Of a stretch of 64,000 nucleotides of DNA, positions 35,735-44,060 are shown piece by piece. The stretch lies in contig NZ_PWAA01000003.1 in NCBI RefSeq assembly GCF_003031585.1, positions 1-64,000 of the forward strand. The letters are read 5' to 3'. The first letter of the stretch is position 1, and each line of letters opens with the position of its first letter. This DNA is from Thalassobius sp. I31.1 (lineage in GTDB: Bacteria; Pseudomonadota; Alphaproteobacteria; Rhodobacterales; Rhodobacteraceae). The notes under the pieces are model-generated. The model was not told where the DNA came from. It saw nothing but the letters and a program-made list of their open reading frames with translations, and did no database searches. Position numbers and translations under genes: made by a program.

Positions 35735-37183
35735 ATGTTTGATCTGCGCCCGGTGGGCTATGTAATCGGCCTGCTTGTGGCCTTTCTCGGGGTGACCATG
35801 CTGGCCCCTATGGCGGTTGATTTGCGCGATGGCCATGAACACTGGGTTGTCTTCCTGGAAAGCGCTGTGATCACCTCGCTGACCGGCGGGCTTGTGGCGC
35901 TGGCTTGTCAGAACGGTTTGCGCCAGGGGTTGACTATCCGCCAGACCTTCCTGCTGACAACCGGTGTCTGGCTGGCGCTGCCTTTGTTTGGGGCATTGCC
36001 CTTTGTTCTGGGGGTTCTGGAAGCCGAACCCGTTGATGCTTTCTTTGAAGCCATGAGCGGGTTGACCACCACAGGTGCGACTGTTGTGTCCGGTCTTGAT
36101 GATCTGCCACGTAGCCTGCTGTTGTGGCGCGGTCTGCTGCAATGGTTTGGCGGCGTGGGTATCATTGTTGTGGCCATGGTGTTTCTGCCGGAACTGCGCA
36201 TTGGTGGTATGCAGATCTTTAAGTCCGAAGGCTTTGATACTTTTGGAAAAATCCTGCCACGCGCGACTGAAATCTCAAGCCGTATCTCTGTGATTTACGT
36301 TGGTCTGACCCTGGCCTGCGCGATTGCTTATATGATTGGCGGCATGGGGCGGTTTGATGCGGTTGTGCATGCGATGACCACCGTGGCGACGGGCGGATTT
36401 GCCAATTATGACAGTTCTTTCGGCGGGTTTTCCCCGTTTGCGCAATATGCCTGTACGGTCTTTATGCTGCTCGCCGCTTTGCCCTTTGTGCGTTATGTGC
36501 AGATGCTCGCAGGCACGGCGCAACCCTTGTTGCGGGACAGCCAGGTGCGGTCGTTCTTTATCACGGCCATTGTGCTGGTGGTTGCCCTGACGCTCTGGCG
36601 GCTGAATGACACCGGCGATATTTCAGAGGCCCATTTTCGTGAGGTGTTGTTTAACACGGTCTCCATCCTGACGGGCACGGGCTATGCCAGTGCGGATTAC
36701 ATGCTTTGGGGCAGTTTTGCCGTGACGCTGTTTTTCATCATCGGGCTGATTGGCGGCTGTGCGGGGTCAACCGCCTGTTCGATCAAGATCTTCCGGTATC
36801 AGCTTTTGATCGCTTCCGTGAAATCACAGATTCGCCGTATCCATTCCCCAAACGGTATGTTCGCGCCCCGATATGAGGGCAGAACGATCCCGGAGGAAGT
36901 TTTGAGCTCGGTTATGTCGTTCTTTGTGTATTTTATCGTGACACTGGGGGTTATTTCTGTGGCACTGGGGCTGACCGGGTTGGATTTCACAACATCCGTT
37001 TCCGGCGCCGCAGCAGCACTGGCCAATATCGGGCCAGGACTTGGAGATAAAATTGGTCCGTCGGGGAACTTCGCCGGACTGACAGATACGGCAAAATGGA
37101 TCCTGGCGGCAGCGATGCTGATCGGGCGACTGGAACTGATGGCGGTTTATGCCATCCTGACAGTAAAATTCTGGAGAGACTGA
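35735..37183 (+). CDS. trkH: Trk-type potassium uptake protein TrkH
   Basis: A 482-residue K+ channel subunit with about ten membrane helices in four P-loop repeats. The selectivity segments are visible: TTTGATVVSGLDD, TTVATGGFANYD, SILTGTGYASAD and ALANIGPGLGD, each with the conserved Gly. The ATG at 35735 starts MFDLRPVGYVIG. The partner TrkA is not in the window. The stop is one base before the next ATG, so it is co-transcribed with the thiamine-diphosphate enzyme. A tandem repeat upstream may regulate it. Confidence 0.93.
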   Translation: MFDLRPVGYVIGLLVAFLGVTMLAPMAVDLRDGHEHWVVFLESAVITSLTGGLVALACQNGLRQGLTIRQTFLLTTGVWLALPLFGALPFVLGVLEAEPVDAFFEAMSGLTTTGATVVSGLDDLPRSLLLWRGLLQWFGGVGIIVVAMVFLPELRIGGMQIFKSEGFDTFGKILPRATEISSRISVIYVGLTLACAIAYMIGGMGRFDAVVHAMTTVATGGFANYDSSFGGFSPFAQYACTVFMLLAALPFVRYVQMLAGTAQPLLRDSQVRSFFITAIVLVVALTLWRLNDTGDISEAHFREVLFNTVSILTGTGYASADYMLWGSFAVTLFFIIGLIGGCAGSTACSIKIFRYQLLIASVKSQIRRIHSPNGMFAPRYEGRTIPEEVLSSVMSFFVYFIVTLGVISVALGLTGLDFTTSVSGAAAALANIGPGLGDKIGPSGNFAGLTDTAKWILAAAMLIGRLELMAVYAILTVKFWRD

Positions 37184-37184
37184 C

Positions 37185-38780
37185 ATGACCACATCCCTGA
37201 CCCGGCCACTTGGCGCACAGATGTCCCATATGCTGAAGGATCGGGGGGTGGATGTGATATTCGGCATTCCCGGCGTGCATAACGTCGAACTGTATCGCGG
37301 CATTGAAGAAGCCGGGATCACCCATGTGCTGGCGCGTCACGAACAGGGCGCGGGGTTTATGGCAGATGGCTATGCACGTGCGACCGGCAAGCCGGGGGTG
37401 GCGTATCTGATCACCGGGCCGGGGATGTGTAACGCGATGACACCGATGGGGCAGGGGTATTCGGATTCTGTATCTATGCTGGTGATTTCGTCCTGTCTTG
37501 ATGAGATCGCGAACCGTCGTGGCCAGTTGCACCAGATGAAAGATCAGGAAGCCGCAGCGCGCACAGTCTGTGACTGGTCCGAAACCGCGCTGTCTGCGGA
37601 TGCGGCCTATGGATTGATGGATCGGGCGCTGGTGGAGTTTGAAACAAAGCGCAAACGCCCGAAACATATTCAGGTGCCGATTGAAGTGCTGGGCGCACCG
37701 GTGGCCGGGCCATCATCTGAAGCACCACGCGGTCAGCTTCCACTGGCCCGGCCCGCAGATGTCGCGACTGTGGCAGCGTGGCTGGAGGCGGCAAAAAAGC
37801 CGATGTTTGTCTTTGGTGGCGGGACTGTGGCCGGATATGCGGAAGCACGGGCGTTGATGGAAGTGACCGGTGGGGCTTGCTTTGTGACCTATGCCGGGCG
37901 TGGTGTGATCGCATCGTCTGATCCGCTGAACTACGGTGCTTATTTGTCCACGCCGGACAGTGCCAAAGAGATTGAAAGTGCTGATCTGGTGATTGCACTG
38001 GGCACGGAACTGGCGGAAGTGGATATCTGGCGCGACACGATTGGTGCCTGCAAAAAACTTGTGCGCGTCGATATTGACGCAGAGTGTTTGCAGGATGCGC
38101 ATCGCGCGGACCTGCCGATCATGGGCGATGCCCAGGCCTTTATGCGGGATGTGACAGAAGCCCTGAGCGGGCATCAGCACGCAAGCCAGTGGGATAAGGG
38201 GCGGATTGCGACATTACGGGCGGCCTGGCGGGCTGAGACGGAAGCCGCGCGCCCGGGTGTTTCGCGCTTTGGGGATGCTCTGGCCGAAATCCTGCCTGAG
38301 AACACGATGATTTATTCGGATATGACCCAGATTGCCTATGTTCTGAAGAACACATATCCGGTGGAGAAACCCGGTCAGTGGCATCATCCCTATGGCTTTG
38401 GTACGCTTGGCTATGCGCTGCCTGCGGCGATTGGTGGTAAGGTTGGCGTTGGCGATGATCCCGTAATCACGATCATCGGGGATTATGGGTTCCATTACAC
38501 GATGCAGGAACTTGGTGTCGCTGTGGAGCTGGGCCTGAGCCTGCCGATTATTCTCTGGGATAACGGGAAGTTAAAAGAAATAGAGGATGCAATGGTGCGC
38601 AGCCAGATCGCGCCCAATGCGGTGATCGCGCAGAACCCGGATTTCTGTAAGCTGGCAGAAGCTTTTGGCGCGAAGGCGGTGGCCCCTACGGATATTGCTG
38701 GTTTTAAGGACGCGGTGACCGAGGCGTTAAAAGCTGATGGCCCGACGCTGATTTACATCACGCCGGATGTTCAGGATTAA
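37185..38780 (+). CDS. Thiamine-diphosphate-dependent enzyme (decarboxylase/acetolactate synthase type)
   Basis: A 531-residue enzyme of the TPP-binding superfamily. The N-terminal pyrimidine-binding domain has IFGIPGVHNVELYRG and the catalytic Glu in LARHEQGAGFMADGYAR. The central domain (about 185-320) is a Rossmann-like acetolactate-synthase type. The C-terminal domain has the cofactor motif IIGDYGFHYTMQELG ending 26 residues later in DN. I recall close Roseobacter relatives being named 5-guanidino-2-oxopentanoate decarboxylase (AruI), an arginine-transamination enzyme, but the sequence alone cannot fix the substrate. It follows trkH by one base. Confidence 0.85.
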   Translation: MTTSLTRPLGAQMSHMLKDRGVDVIFGIPGVHNVELYRGIEEAGITHVLARHEQGAGFMADGYARATGKPGVAYLITGPGMCNAMTPMGQGYSDSVSMLVISSCLDEIANRRGQLHQMKDQEAAARTVCDWSETALSADAAYGLMDRALVEFETKRKRPKHIQVPIEVLGAPVAGPSSEAPRGQLPLARPADVATVAAWLEAAKKPMFVFGGGTVAGYAEARALMEVTGGACFVTYAGRGVIASSDPLNYGAYLSTPDSAKEIESADLVIALGTELAEVDIWRDTIGACKKLVRVDIDAECLQDAHRADLPIMGDAQAFMRDVTEALSGHQHASQWDKGRIATLRAAWRAETEAARPGVSRFGDALAEILPENTMIYSDMTQIAYVLKNTYPVEKPGQWHHPYGFGTLGYALPAAIGGKVGVGDDPVITIIGDYGFHYTMQELGVAVELGLSLPIILWDNGKLKEIEDAMVRSQIAPNAVIAQNPDFCKLAEAFGAKAVAPTDIAGFKDAVTEALKADGPTLIYITPDVQD

Positions 38781-38807
38781 GCTGCCACACGACGGCGAAA
38801 GGGCAGG

Positions 38808-38837
38808 TTTAGCACGGCCAAAGGGGGACGTGCTAAA
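38808..38837 (+). terminator. Hairpin between convergent genes
   Basis: TTTAGCACG (38808-38816) pairs perfectly with CGTGCTAAA (38829-38837) around a 12-base loop. It lies between the thiamine-diphosphate gene and the minus-strand gene ending at 38858. No T-run is present on either side, so it may be a weak bidirectional terminator. Confidence 0.45.
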
Positions 38838-38857
38838 CTGACGTGTGCTGGTTCAGA

Positions 38858-39391
38858 TTAATCTGCGACTTTGCGAATGGTGAAGATCACATCATCATCG
38901 CCGATGTATGTGGTTTGATTGGTGCCTTCATTCATACCAAGATCATAGCGCCGCAGAGGCACAGTGATTTCATTATCATGAGACAGATCCGCCAGGCCCA
39001 TCAGGTAGTTGTCAGGTTCAAGTTCCGGACCAACCATCGCCATGATGCGCAGTGAACTGGCGTCAGTTGTGATCTCAAATTCTGCTGTCTCCAGGTGGTT
39101 GGTCTGACCAGTCCAATCCCCAATCGTATCTTGTCCATTCCCAAGCAAACCACCTTCACCAAGGGCGCTGAGAAGCAAAAACGGAGACCCCTGAACCGCG
39201 AGGAAGCGGGCTGGCAGGGTCAGGGATCCGTCGTCCTCAAAGTAGACCGCATCCTTGTCGGCGGGGCCCATGACATATTGTGTGATATGTTCGTCTGGCA
39301 TCAGGTTTTGCGCTGTGACCAGATATGTATCGGCCTTTGCCCCATGGGCGAACAGGGCAAGCAGTGGGATCAGTGGTTGAAAAAGACGCAT
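38858..39391 (-). CDS. Exported protein, possibly spondin-like
   Basis: A 177-residue protein with a signal peptide (MRLFQPLIPLLALFAHGAKA). The mature part begins DTYLVTAQNL and contains LRIMAMVGPELEPDNYLMGL and RRYDLGMNEGTNQTTYIGDD, an arrangement that loosely recalls the bacterial spondin_N fold, but the match is by eye and weak. No cysteines in the mature protein. The ATG at 39391 is preferred over one 54 bases upstream because it begins the signal peptide. Function unknown. Confidence 0.65.
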   Translation of the reverse strand: MRLFQPLIPLLALFAHGAKADTYLVTAQNLMPDEHITQYVMGPADKDAVYFEDDGSLTLPARFLAVQGSPFLLLSALGEGGLLGNGQDTIGDWTGQTNHLETAEFEITTDASSLRIMAMVGPELEPDNYLMGLADLSHDNEITVPLRRYDLGMNEGTNQTTYIGDDDVIFTIRKVAD

Positions 39392-39553
39392 GGTGCTATT
39401 TCCTTTCATAAGAGATGGGTTAAGCAAGCAATCGATATGCTTCAACTCTACCGATCCTTTCTAAGGAGAGGCCGAAATCGGCGCAATATCCTGAGGTCTG
39501 AACTGCGTGACATGTGAACAGAAGTGATCTGCCGGTAGTTCTTTTCAAACTAA

Positions 39554-39580
39554 AAAGGCGCACCAAAATGATGCGCCTTT
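39554..39580. terminator. Bidirectional-type hairpin
   Basis: AAAGGCGCA (39554-39562) pairs with TGCGCCTTT (39572-39580) around a 9-base loop. An A-run lies on the left (39552-39556) and TTT on the right. Read on the minus strand it lies just after the remnant at 39601-39687, so it is likely the old terminator of that gene copy. Confidence 0.7.
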
Positions 39581-39600
39581 GGAAGTGTATCAGGGATTGG

Positions 39601-39687
39601 TCAGTTCCAGCAACTGACCCGTACCGTCAGATCAGTCGCCAGTGTCGTCAATTCAACCGGCGCGATAGGGGTGTCACCGGTTGATAT
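39601..39687 (-). pseudogene. Remnant duplicate of the 3' end of the gene at 40678-42417
   Basis: Minus-strand codons read AISTGDTPIAPVELTTLATD and then LTVRVSCWN to a TGA at 39601. The intact gene ends APVSSDAIAPEELTRLAADT then TVLVSCWN. The last 29 codons thus align along their length without gaps except one residue. Upstream of this point the similarity disappears, so this is a partial duplication or the remains of a tandem copy. The 427 bases from 39446 to 39872 hold only this remnant, a hairpin and the AT-rich repeats at 39731. Confidence 0.75.
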
Positions 39688-39730
39688 TGCGCGCTTTTTT
39701 ATATTACGCCGGAGGTTCAGGACAGAGGGG

Positions 39731-39782
39731 GAAGTTTAAAGTCTTTAAAGCCGTAAAAGCGCGAAGTTTAAAGATTTTAAAG
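39731..39782. repeat. AT-rich direct repeats with CTTTAAAG/TTTAAAG words
   Basis: GAAGTTTAAAGTCTTTAAAG (39731-39750) is repeated as GAAGTTTAAAG then ATTTTAAAG (39763-39782), 32 bases apart, differing at two positions. Each unit carries self-complementary TTTAAA cores. It is downstream of the minus-strand gene 39873-40619 and upstream of nothing on the plus strand. Confidence 0.6.
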
Positions 39783-39872
39783 TGAGAAAAGGGGGCAGCT
39801 TTCCCCCAAATTCGGTTTCACCGGACCAGGGATCCGCCTCTTCACCCGGATATTTCCAGAGACAAAATGCGA

Positions 39873-40619
39873 TCAGAACAGCGACAGCTGGTTGGGATCG
39901 GGCCGGGGGATATCTTCGCCCGCGTAGCGACGTAGTTCGACTGCGAGGTCCGGGGTCTTTTCATGTAGTCGATTGACGAGCGCGTGAATGACCTGGAGAT
40001 CTGTTGGTGTGAGGGGGGGCTGTTCGGCCTCTCCGCCATACTCGCCATAGTCTGCGGTGAATGTTTGCTCATCCGCGTAGATATTCAGGCTGTCGGCCAG
40101 ATGTCCGCTGCCCCGGGTCATCGCAAATCCCCGACAGAGGTGACAAGCCATCCCGATATCTTCTGATGTGACCTTGTTCACACAGAACTCCGCGAGTTGA
40201 TCTGCATTCTGGCTGAACCAGCTTTCGAGTTCCCTGAGTGTCCCTATGTCCTCAGTGGTAAGCCGTTGTTCCGCAGGATGCCATTCGCGGTGATGGGTTT
40301 GTAGTGCAAGGGATAAGCCGCGGAACTTCTCATGCTGTGTTTCCCGGCAATGGCCCGTGCTAAACGCACAGAATATAAAATGTGACAGAAAGAGCGGTGT
40401 TTCCGGGTCATCTTCCGGTGCGAGTTTTACGATCCAGGGAAGGGCAGCGTAGCTGACCGGGTAAAGATCATCCTGGTGGTGCAGCCATTCCCAAAACAGG
40501 TTTTTGGCGGTTTCATGGTCCCATTGCGTCTGAAGTTTCTGCAATTCAGCGGCCACAGGTTGGACGCCATAGGGGCCATAGAGGCGGGACCAGATCGGAT
40601 CATCTAATGGGATCAGCAA
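39873..40619 (-). CDS. Hypothetical protein with C-terminal beta-clamp-binding motif
   Basis: A 248-residue soluble protein, mostly helical, Trp- and His-rich. It opens MLIPLDDPIWSRLYGPYGVQ and has HHQDDLYPVSYAALPWIVKL, a pattern I associate with uncharacterised helical-repeat proteins sometimes found as immunity or accessory genes; that link is weak. The last five residues are QLSLF, a consensus beta sliding clamp-binding pentapeptide. The gene sits between the remnant and the intact copy of the same 3' gene end. It has its own start with no long leader. Confidence 0.65.
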   Translation of the reverse strand: MLIPLDDPIWSRLYGPYGVQPVAAELQKLQTQWDHETAKNLFWEWLHHQDDLYPVSYAALPWIVKLAPEDDPETPLFLSHFIFCAFSTGHCRETQHEKFRGLSLALQTHHREWHPAEQRLTTEDIGTLRELESWFSQNADQLAEFCVNKVTSEDIGMACHLCRGFAMTRGSGHLADSLNIYADEQTFTADYGEYGGEAEQPPLTPTDLQVIHALVNRLHEKTPDLAVELRRYAGEDIPRPDPNQLSLF

Positions 40620-40647
40620 CGGGGAAACCCATGGGGGTAAAGTCAGA

Positions 40648-40669
40648 CGCCCCGGTTTTATCCGGGGCG
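40648..40669 (-). terminator. Hairpin after the SPOR/dead-protease gene
   Basis: CGCCCCGG (40648-40655) pairs with CCGGGGCG (40662-40669) around TTTTAT. It lies 8 bases past the stop at 40678 on the minus strand. The following minus-strand bases (TCTGACTTTACC) are not a clear T-run. Confidence 0.5.
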
Positions 40670-40677
40670 CCAGTGGG

Positions 40678-42417
40678 TCAGTTCCAGCAGCTTACAAGCA
40701 CGGTTGTGTCTGCGGCGAGTCTTGTCAGTTCCTCCGGCGCGATGGCGTCAGAGGAGACAGGCGCACTGGCGGAGAGGCCATTGGCGAAGAGCAGGTCAAC
40801 AAGCGCGGAAGAGCGTGTCGCGAAACGCACGATTTCCGGGAGTTGCTGACCCTCGGGTGAGGTTGCCGGGTTCAGCAGGCCAATCACCGCGCCGCTTGCG
40901 TCAAAGACCGGGCCACCGGCGTCGCCAGGTTCGGCGAGCATGGCAAGGCGTTGCAGGTTTTCTTCACCATTCAGGCCCCGGATGTCTTCAAGGCGGCCCC
41001 AGGTCAGGGTCGCGGCAGGCAACACGCCTTCAAAAGGGAAGCCCGCGACGATCACATCAGACTGAATACGCGCAGCACCATCACGCAGACCGGCCACAGC
41101 GGCGGGGGCGATTGAGGAAACAGGGCGCAGGGCGGCAACGCCCAGAGTATCGTCAGAGAAGATCACTTCCGCGATGGTATCATGGTTCAGGGTGATTTCT
41201 GAACATTGGCCCGTGACCTCGGATGTGGTCAGAACAGTACCGTTGTCAGAAATGAAGAAGCCGGACCGTGACAGCGTGGGTTTGCGGATTTCAAGGCCTG
41301 CGAGCAAATCAATGCTTTGATCATTGCCCGGATCACTCAGGGGCAGGGTGGTGCCTTGCTGTGATGTGAAACTGTCCTGCATGGCAGACAGAACCCGCTG
41401 GCGACGACGTTCGTCATTCAGAGGCCAGACAAGGGTGAACCCTTTGACTTCGCCATTGGCAAAACGGGCTTCTGTGTGGCTTATGAATTCACTGTTTTCA
41501 CCGACCAGGGTAAAGCTGTTGGCGTCTTTGTTGCGCGGGCCTTGTGGCGGCACGATTTCGAGGGTCTGCATAATGTCATAGAGACCATGCAGGGTGGCCT
41601 GGGTGCCTGCCTGAGAGATCAGCAACATGCGCACGCCGCTGTCGTCTTTCGCGCCAAACTGCACAAACGGGTATTCTTCGCGGGATCGGATCACCAGGGC
41701 GGCGGGAATATCCAGCGTGATACCTGCGGCAGCGTCTGTGTGGGATGCCATGCCAATGCTGGCAAGCACTGCGTTGTAACTGTCGATAAGCTGGGCGCGC
41801 TGGGCCGTGGTCAGAACCCCGGAGGTCTCATGATTATTGGCTTCCTGCCAGGCCGCCATAGAGGCACGGGTGCCCCGGCCAAAAGACCCGTCAATTGTTG
41901 AGTTATAGAAACCGTCCCATTGCAGGGCGATCTGCAGGTCTTTTTTCTCATCCCGGGTCAGATTGCTTTCAGAACGACGGGCCTCATGCGGGGTTTCATC
42001 GGGGGCAACCGGGGCTGCTTCCAGAACTGTTTCCACAGGGGCAGGCGCTGGGGCAGGTGTTTCCTGAACCGGCGTTGGGTTCGTCAGCGCGGTTGCGCCT
42101 GTGGGCCAGAACTGCTGGGAATAATCCACGCTGTTGGTGATATAGCTGTCGCGGGGAATGCGGCCAGTGTTCTTCAGGCTGCGCATTTCGCTTTCAGCCT
42201 GTTCCGCGGTGAAAGGCCCAAGCGCAATCGCATACCAGCCAGACCGCATCCGGAAGCCGTTGATATTAAACAGATCGTTTGACCAGGCCCGCGCGCGTTC
42301 CTGTGCGCCCTGAAGATCGGGTTTGGCTTCGATCTGAACAAATGTGTTCTGGGCGAAAGCGGGTAGAGAAAAGCCTGAAATCAGCAAGAATGTTGCAATG
42401 AGGAGGCGTGAAAGCAT
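40678..42417 (-). CDS. Exported SPOR/peptidoglycan-binding protein with inactive trypsin-like domain
   Basis: A 579-residue periplasmic protein with a signal peptide ending AFAQN. Residues about 24-90 resemble a SPOR domain (FVQIEAKPDLQGAQERARAW), 150-205 a PG_binding_1 domain (LQIALQWDGFYNSTIDGSFG), and about 370-560 a trypsin-like fold. All three catalytic positions look lost: TTSEVTGQC has Glu400 where His is expected, TLGVAAL lacks the Asp (about 426), and GDAGGPVFD has Ala500 instead of Ser. It probably binds cell wall as a scaffold rather than cutting protein. I believe Roseobacter relatives share the Ala. Confidence 0.8.
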   Translation of the reverse strand: MLSRLLIATFLLISGFSLPAFAQNTFVQIEAKPDLQGAQERARAWSNDLFNINGFRMRSGWYAIALGPFTAEQAESEMRSLKNTGRIPRDSYITNSVDYSQQFWPTGATALTNPTPVQETPAPAPAPVETVLEAAPVAPDETPHEARRSESNLTRDEKKDLQIALQWDGFYNSTIDGSFGRGTRASMAAWQEANNHETSGVLTTAQRAQLIDSYNAVLASIGMASHTDAAAGITLDIPAALVIRSREEYPFVQFGAKDDSGVRMLLISQAGTQATLHGLYDIMQTLEIVPPQGPRNKDANSFTLVGENSEFISHTEARFANGEVKGFTLVWPLNDERRRQRVLSAMQDSFTSQQGTTLPLSDPGNDQSIDLLAGLEIRKPTLSRSGFFISDNGTVLTTSEVTGQCSEITLNHDTIAEVIFSDDTLGVAALRPVSSIAPAAVAGLRDGAARIQSDVIVAGFPFEGVLPAATLTWGRLEDIRGLNGEENLQRLAMLAEPGDAGGPVFDASGAVIGLLNPATSPEGQQLPEIVRFATRSSALVDLLFANGLSASAPVSSDAIAPEELTRLAADTTVLVSCWN

Positions 42418-42547
42418 GGATAAAAACCCTGTCTGGTAGTCCGAATCCTGGCGAAGCTATCAGAGTGCGCCGTAGATGGATATGGGGAGAAACCTGACCT
42501 GCGGGGAGTGTGTGATTTGGGTTGTGTTTTGAATGACCAGAGCAGAT

Positions 42548-43906
42548 CTACGGTGTGTACCCTTTTGCATCTTCCGCAATCGCATCGGTTGAAACATCCT
42601 GTGCGGATGAACGATCTTCCTTGATTTTAGGAGCGCTTTTTTTCCACGCGGTCAGGTTGGACCCGATATCGCGGTAGAATGCGGGAACAATATCTTCAAG
42701 ATCGGTGATGAAATTTGCTTGTTGCGTAAATCTTGTCCCAAGGCGTTTTGAGTGGAAAACGTGAAAACTGTGTGGTGCCAGGTTGTCTTTCCCTTCAGCG
42801 GCTTTATCCGGGTCTTCCTTCAGGATCGCAGCAGGGAACTGGGTAGGGTCATTCCGGCCGGGCCACATCAGTCGGATGAAAAGATCGTCGGTATCGTCGA
42901 TTTTGATCTGTTTCAATAACCAGTTGAGACGGGCTTTTGTGGTGACTTTGTCTTCGGTTGCGCGCAAGGTCATCCCGACGTCAATGCAGCGTCTTGTAAT
43001 ATCTGTGGTGACTTCCAGAGGGGCGGCGGCATCCGGAATTTCCAGCGAGGCAGTCAGATGTTGATTGTCGCGAAGCGCTGAAATCGCGTCTTTGGCCCGA
43101 AGTGTAAGATCATTCTGATGCTTGCGGCTCAGACGTTCACTGACATGGGTTTCCGTCATGCGACTGAGAATAAAGGAAAGGTCTCGTGTTTCTTGGTGCC
43201 AGGCACTGACCACTGCAGTAGCGTCAGGCGACTTTGCTGGTATGACGCCTCCGCTTGAGACGAGTCTGTTTATTTCGACCCATTCTTTGGGCATTCTGTG
43301 AAAACCTTTTACCCCAGCACTTTCATGTGACAGGAAACGCCTGAGTTCGTTAAGCAACATGCTCTGATCAGTGTCCGCAACATTTTCCTGACTGATCAGA
43401 AGATCGGCAATTGTCAGGATATACATCCAGGACCAATGGAAAACGGGGATCCTGGATTTGCTTTTCTGAACGTCTTCGATGGGATGAGACGTTGGCGTTG
43501 TGGTAAACTGGTTTGAAATTGAGATCACAGCGTCGATACCATTGTCTTTTGCGAGTCGCCGGTACTTTTCAATTTGTGGGGCCTCCAGTTCACTGGAGCC
43601 AATTTTGGCCTCAACCAGTGCCTTCCATTCACGCTTTCCGGTTCTCAGGATGATCAGGCCGTCGGGGCGATCTTTGCTGTCGGTAGGGCGGTTTTTCAGG
43701 ACAACTTCAGTATATGTTTCCAGTTTTGTGCGCACCCCGGCCCGCTGACCAATGCTCTGCATCAGATTTGCGCCAAACTCATCTACCTTTGCGAGGCAGG
43801 CTAAGACGATTGATGTTGTGCGACCTTCTTTTGAGGTTGTTGAAAGAACCGGAAAAAGGCGGGCCTGTTCGCCCTGTACGAGATATTCGGGGAGCTTATC
43901 TGACAT
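42548..43906 (-). CDS. PD-(D/E)XK nuclease-like protein
   Basis: A 452-residue protein. Residues about 78-135 show a PD-(D/E)XK nuclease core: Asp82 in DRPDGLI, Glu99 and Lys101 in LVEAKIG, then Gln111-xxx-Tyr115 in QIEKY, the extra motif of RecB/Cas4-like nucleases. The N-terminal 70 residues are helical and the C-terminal 300 residues are of unknown fold with no membrane segments. Start ATG 43906 is preferred over a TTG at 43936. It stands alone, with no helicase, methylase or target-recognition gene beside it. A defence or repair nuclease is plausible but unproven. Confidence 0.7.
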   Translation of the reverse strand: MSDKLPEYLVQGEQARLFPVLSTTSKEGRTTSIVLACLAKVDEFGANLMQSIGQRAGVRTKLETYTEVVLKNRPTDSKDRPDGLIILRTGKREWKALVEAKIGSSELEAPQIEKYRRLAKDNGIDAVISISNQFTTTPTSHPIEDVQKSKSRIPVFHWSWMYILTIADLLISQENVADTDQSMLLNELRRFLSHESAGVKGFHRMPKEWVEINRLVSSGGVIPAKSPDATAVVSAWHQETRDLSFILSRMTETHVSERLSRKHQNDLTLRAKDAISALRDNQHLTASLEIPDAAAPLEVTTDITRRCIDVGMTLRATEDKVTTKARLNWLLKQIKIDDTDDLFIRLMWPGRNDPTQFPAAILKEDPDKAAEGKDNLAPHSFHVFHSKRLGTRFTQQANFITDLEDIVPAFYRDIGSNLTAWKKSAPKIKEDRSSAQDVSTDAIAEDAKGYTP

Positions 43907-43957
43907 CAAATCAATCCATAAATTAAGATAAGTCAATCAAACACACACAACTTAAAA

Positions 43958-43985
43958 TTGTCAACTTTGGGGTGCTTTCTATATT
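43958..43985 (+). promoter_or_regulatory. Sigma70-like promoter of glyQ
   Basis: TTGTCA (43958-43963) and TATATT (43980-43985) are separated by 16 bases, a good vegetative promoter, 75 bases before the glyQ ATG and after the divergent nuclease-like gene's start at 43906. The gap is AT-rich on its left side. Confidence 0.5.
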
Positions 43986-44060
43986 CACCGCGCATCCCGT
44001 TGCATTTCCCCCCGTCACCGCCTATCACCTCCGCAACAAACACCACCACAGGGGCGTGAT

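Noticed and set aside
39601-40680. A mobile element carrying the clamp-motif gene between two copies of the same gene end
   Set aside because: No transposase, integrase, terminal inverted repeats or identical direct repeats are seen; the two copies differ at about half of the aligned residues, so a recent insertion with target duplication is unlikely. Kept only as a duplication remnant.
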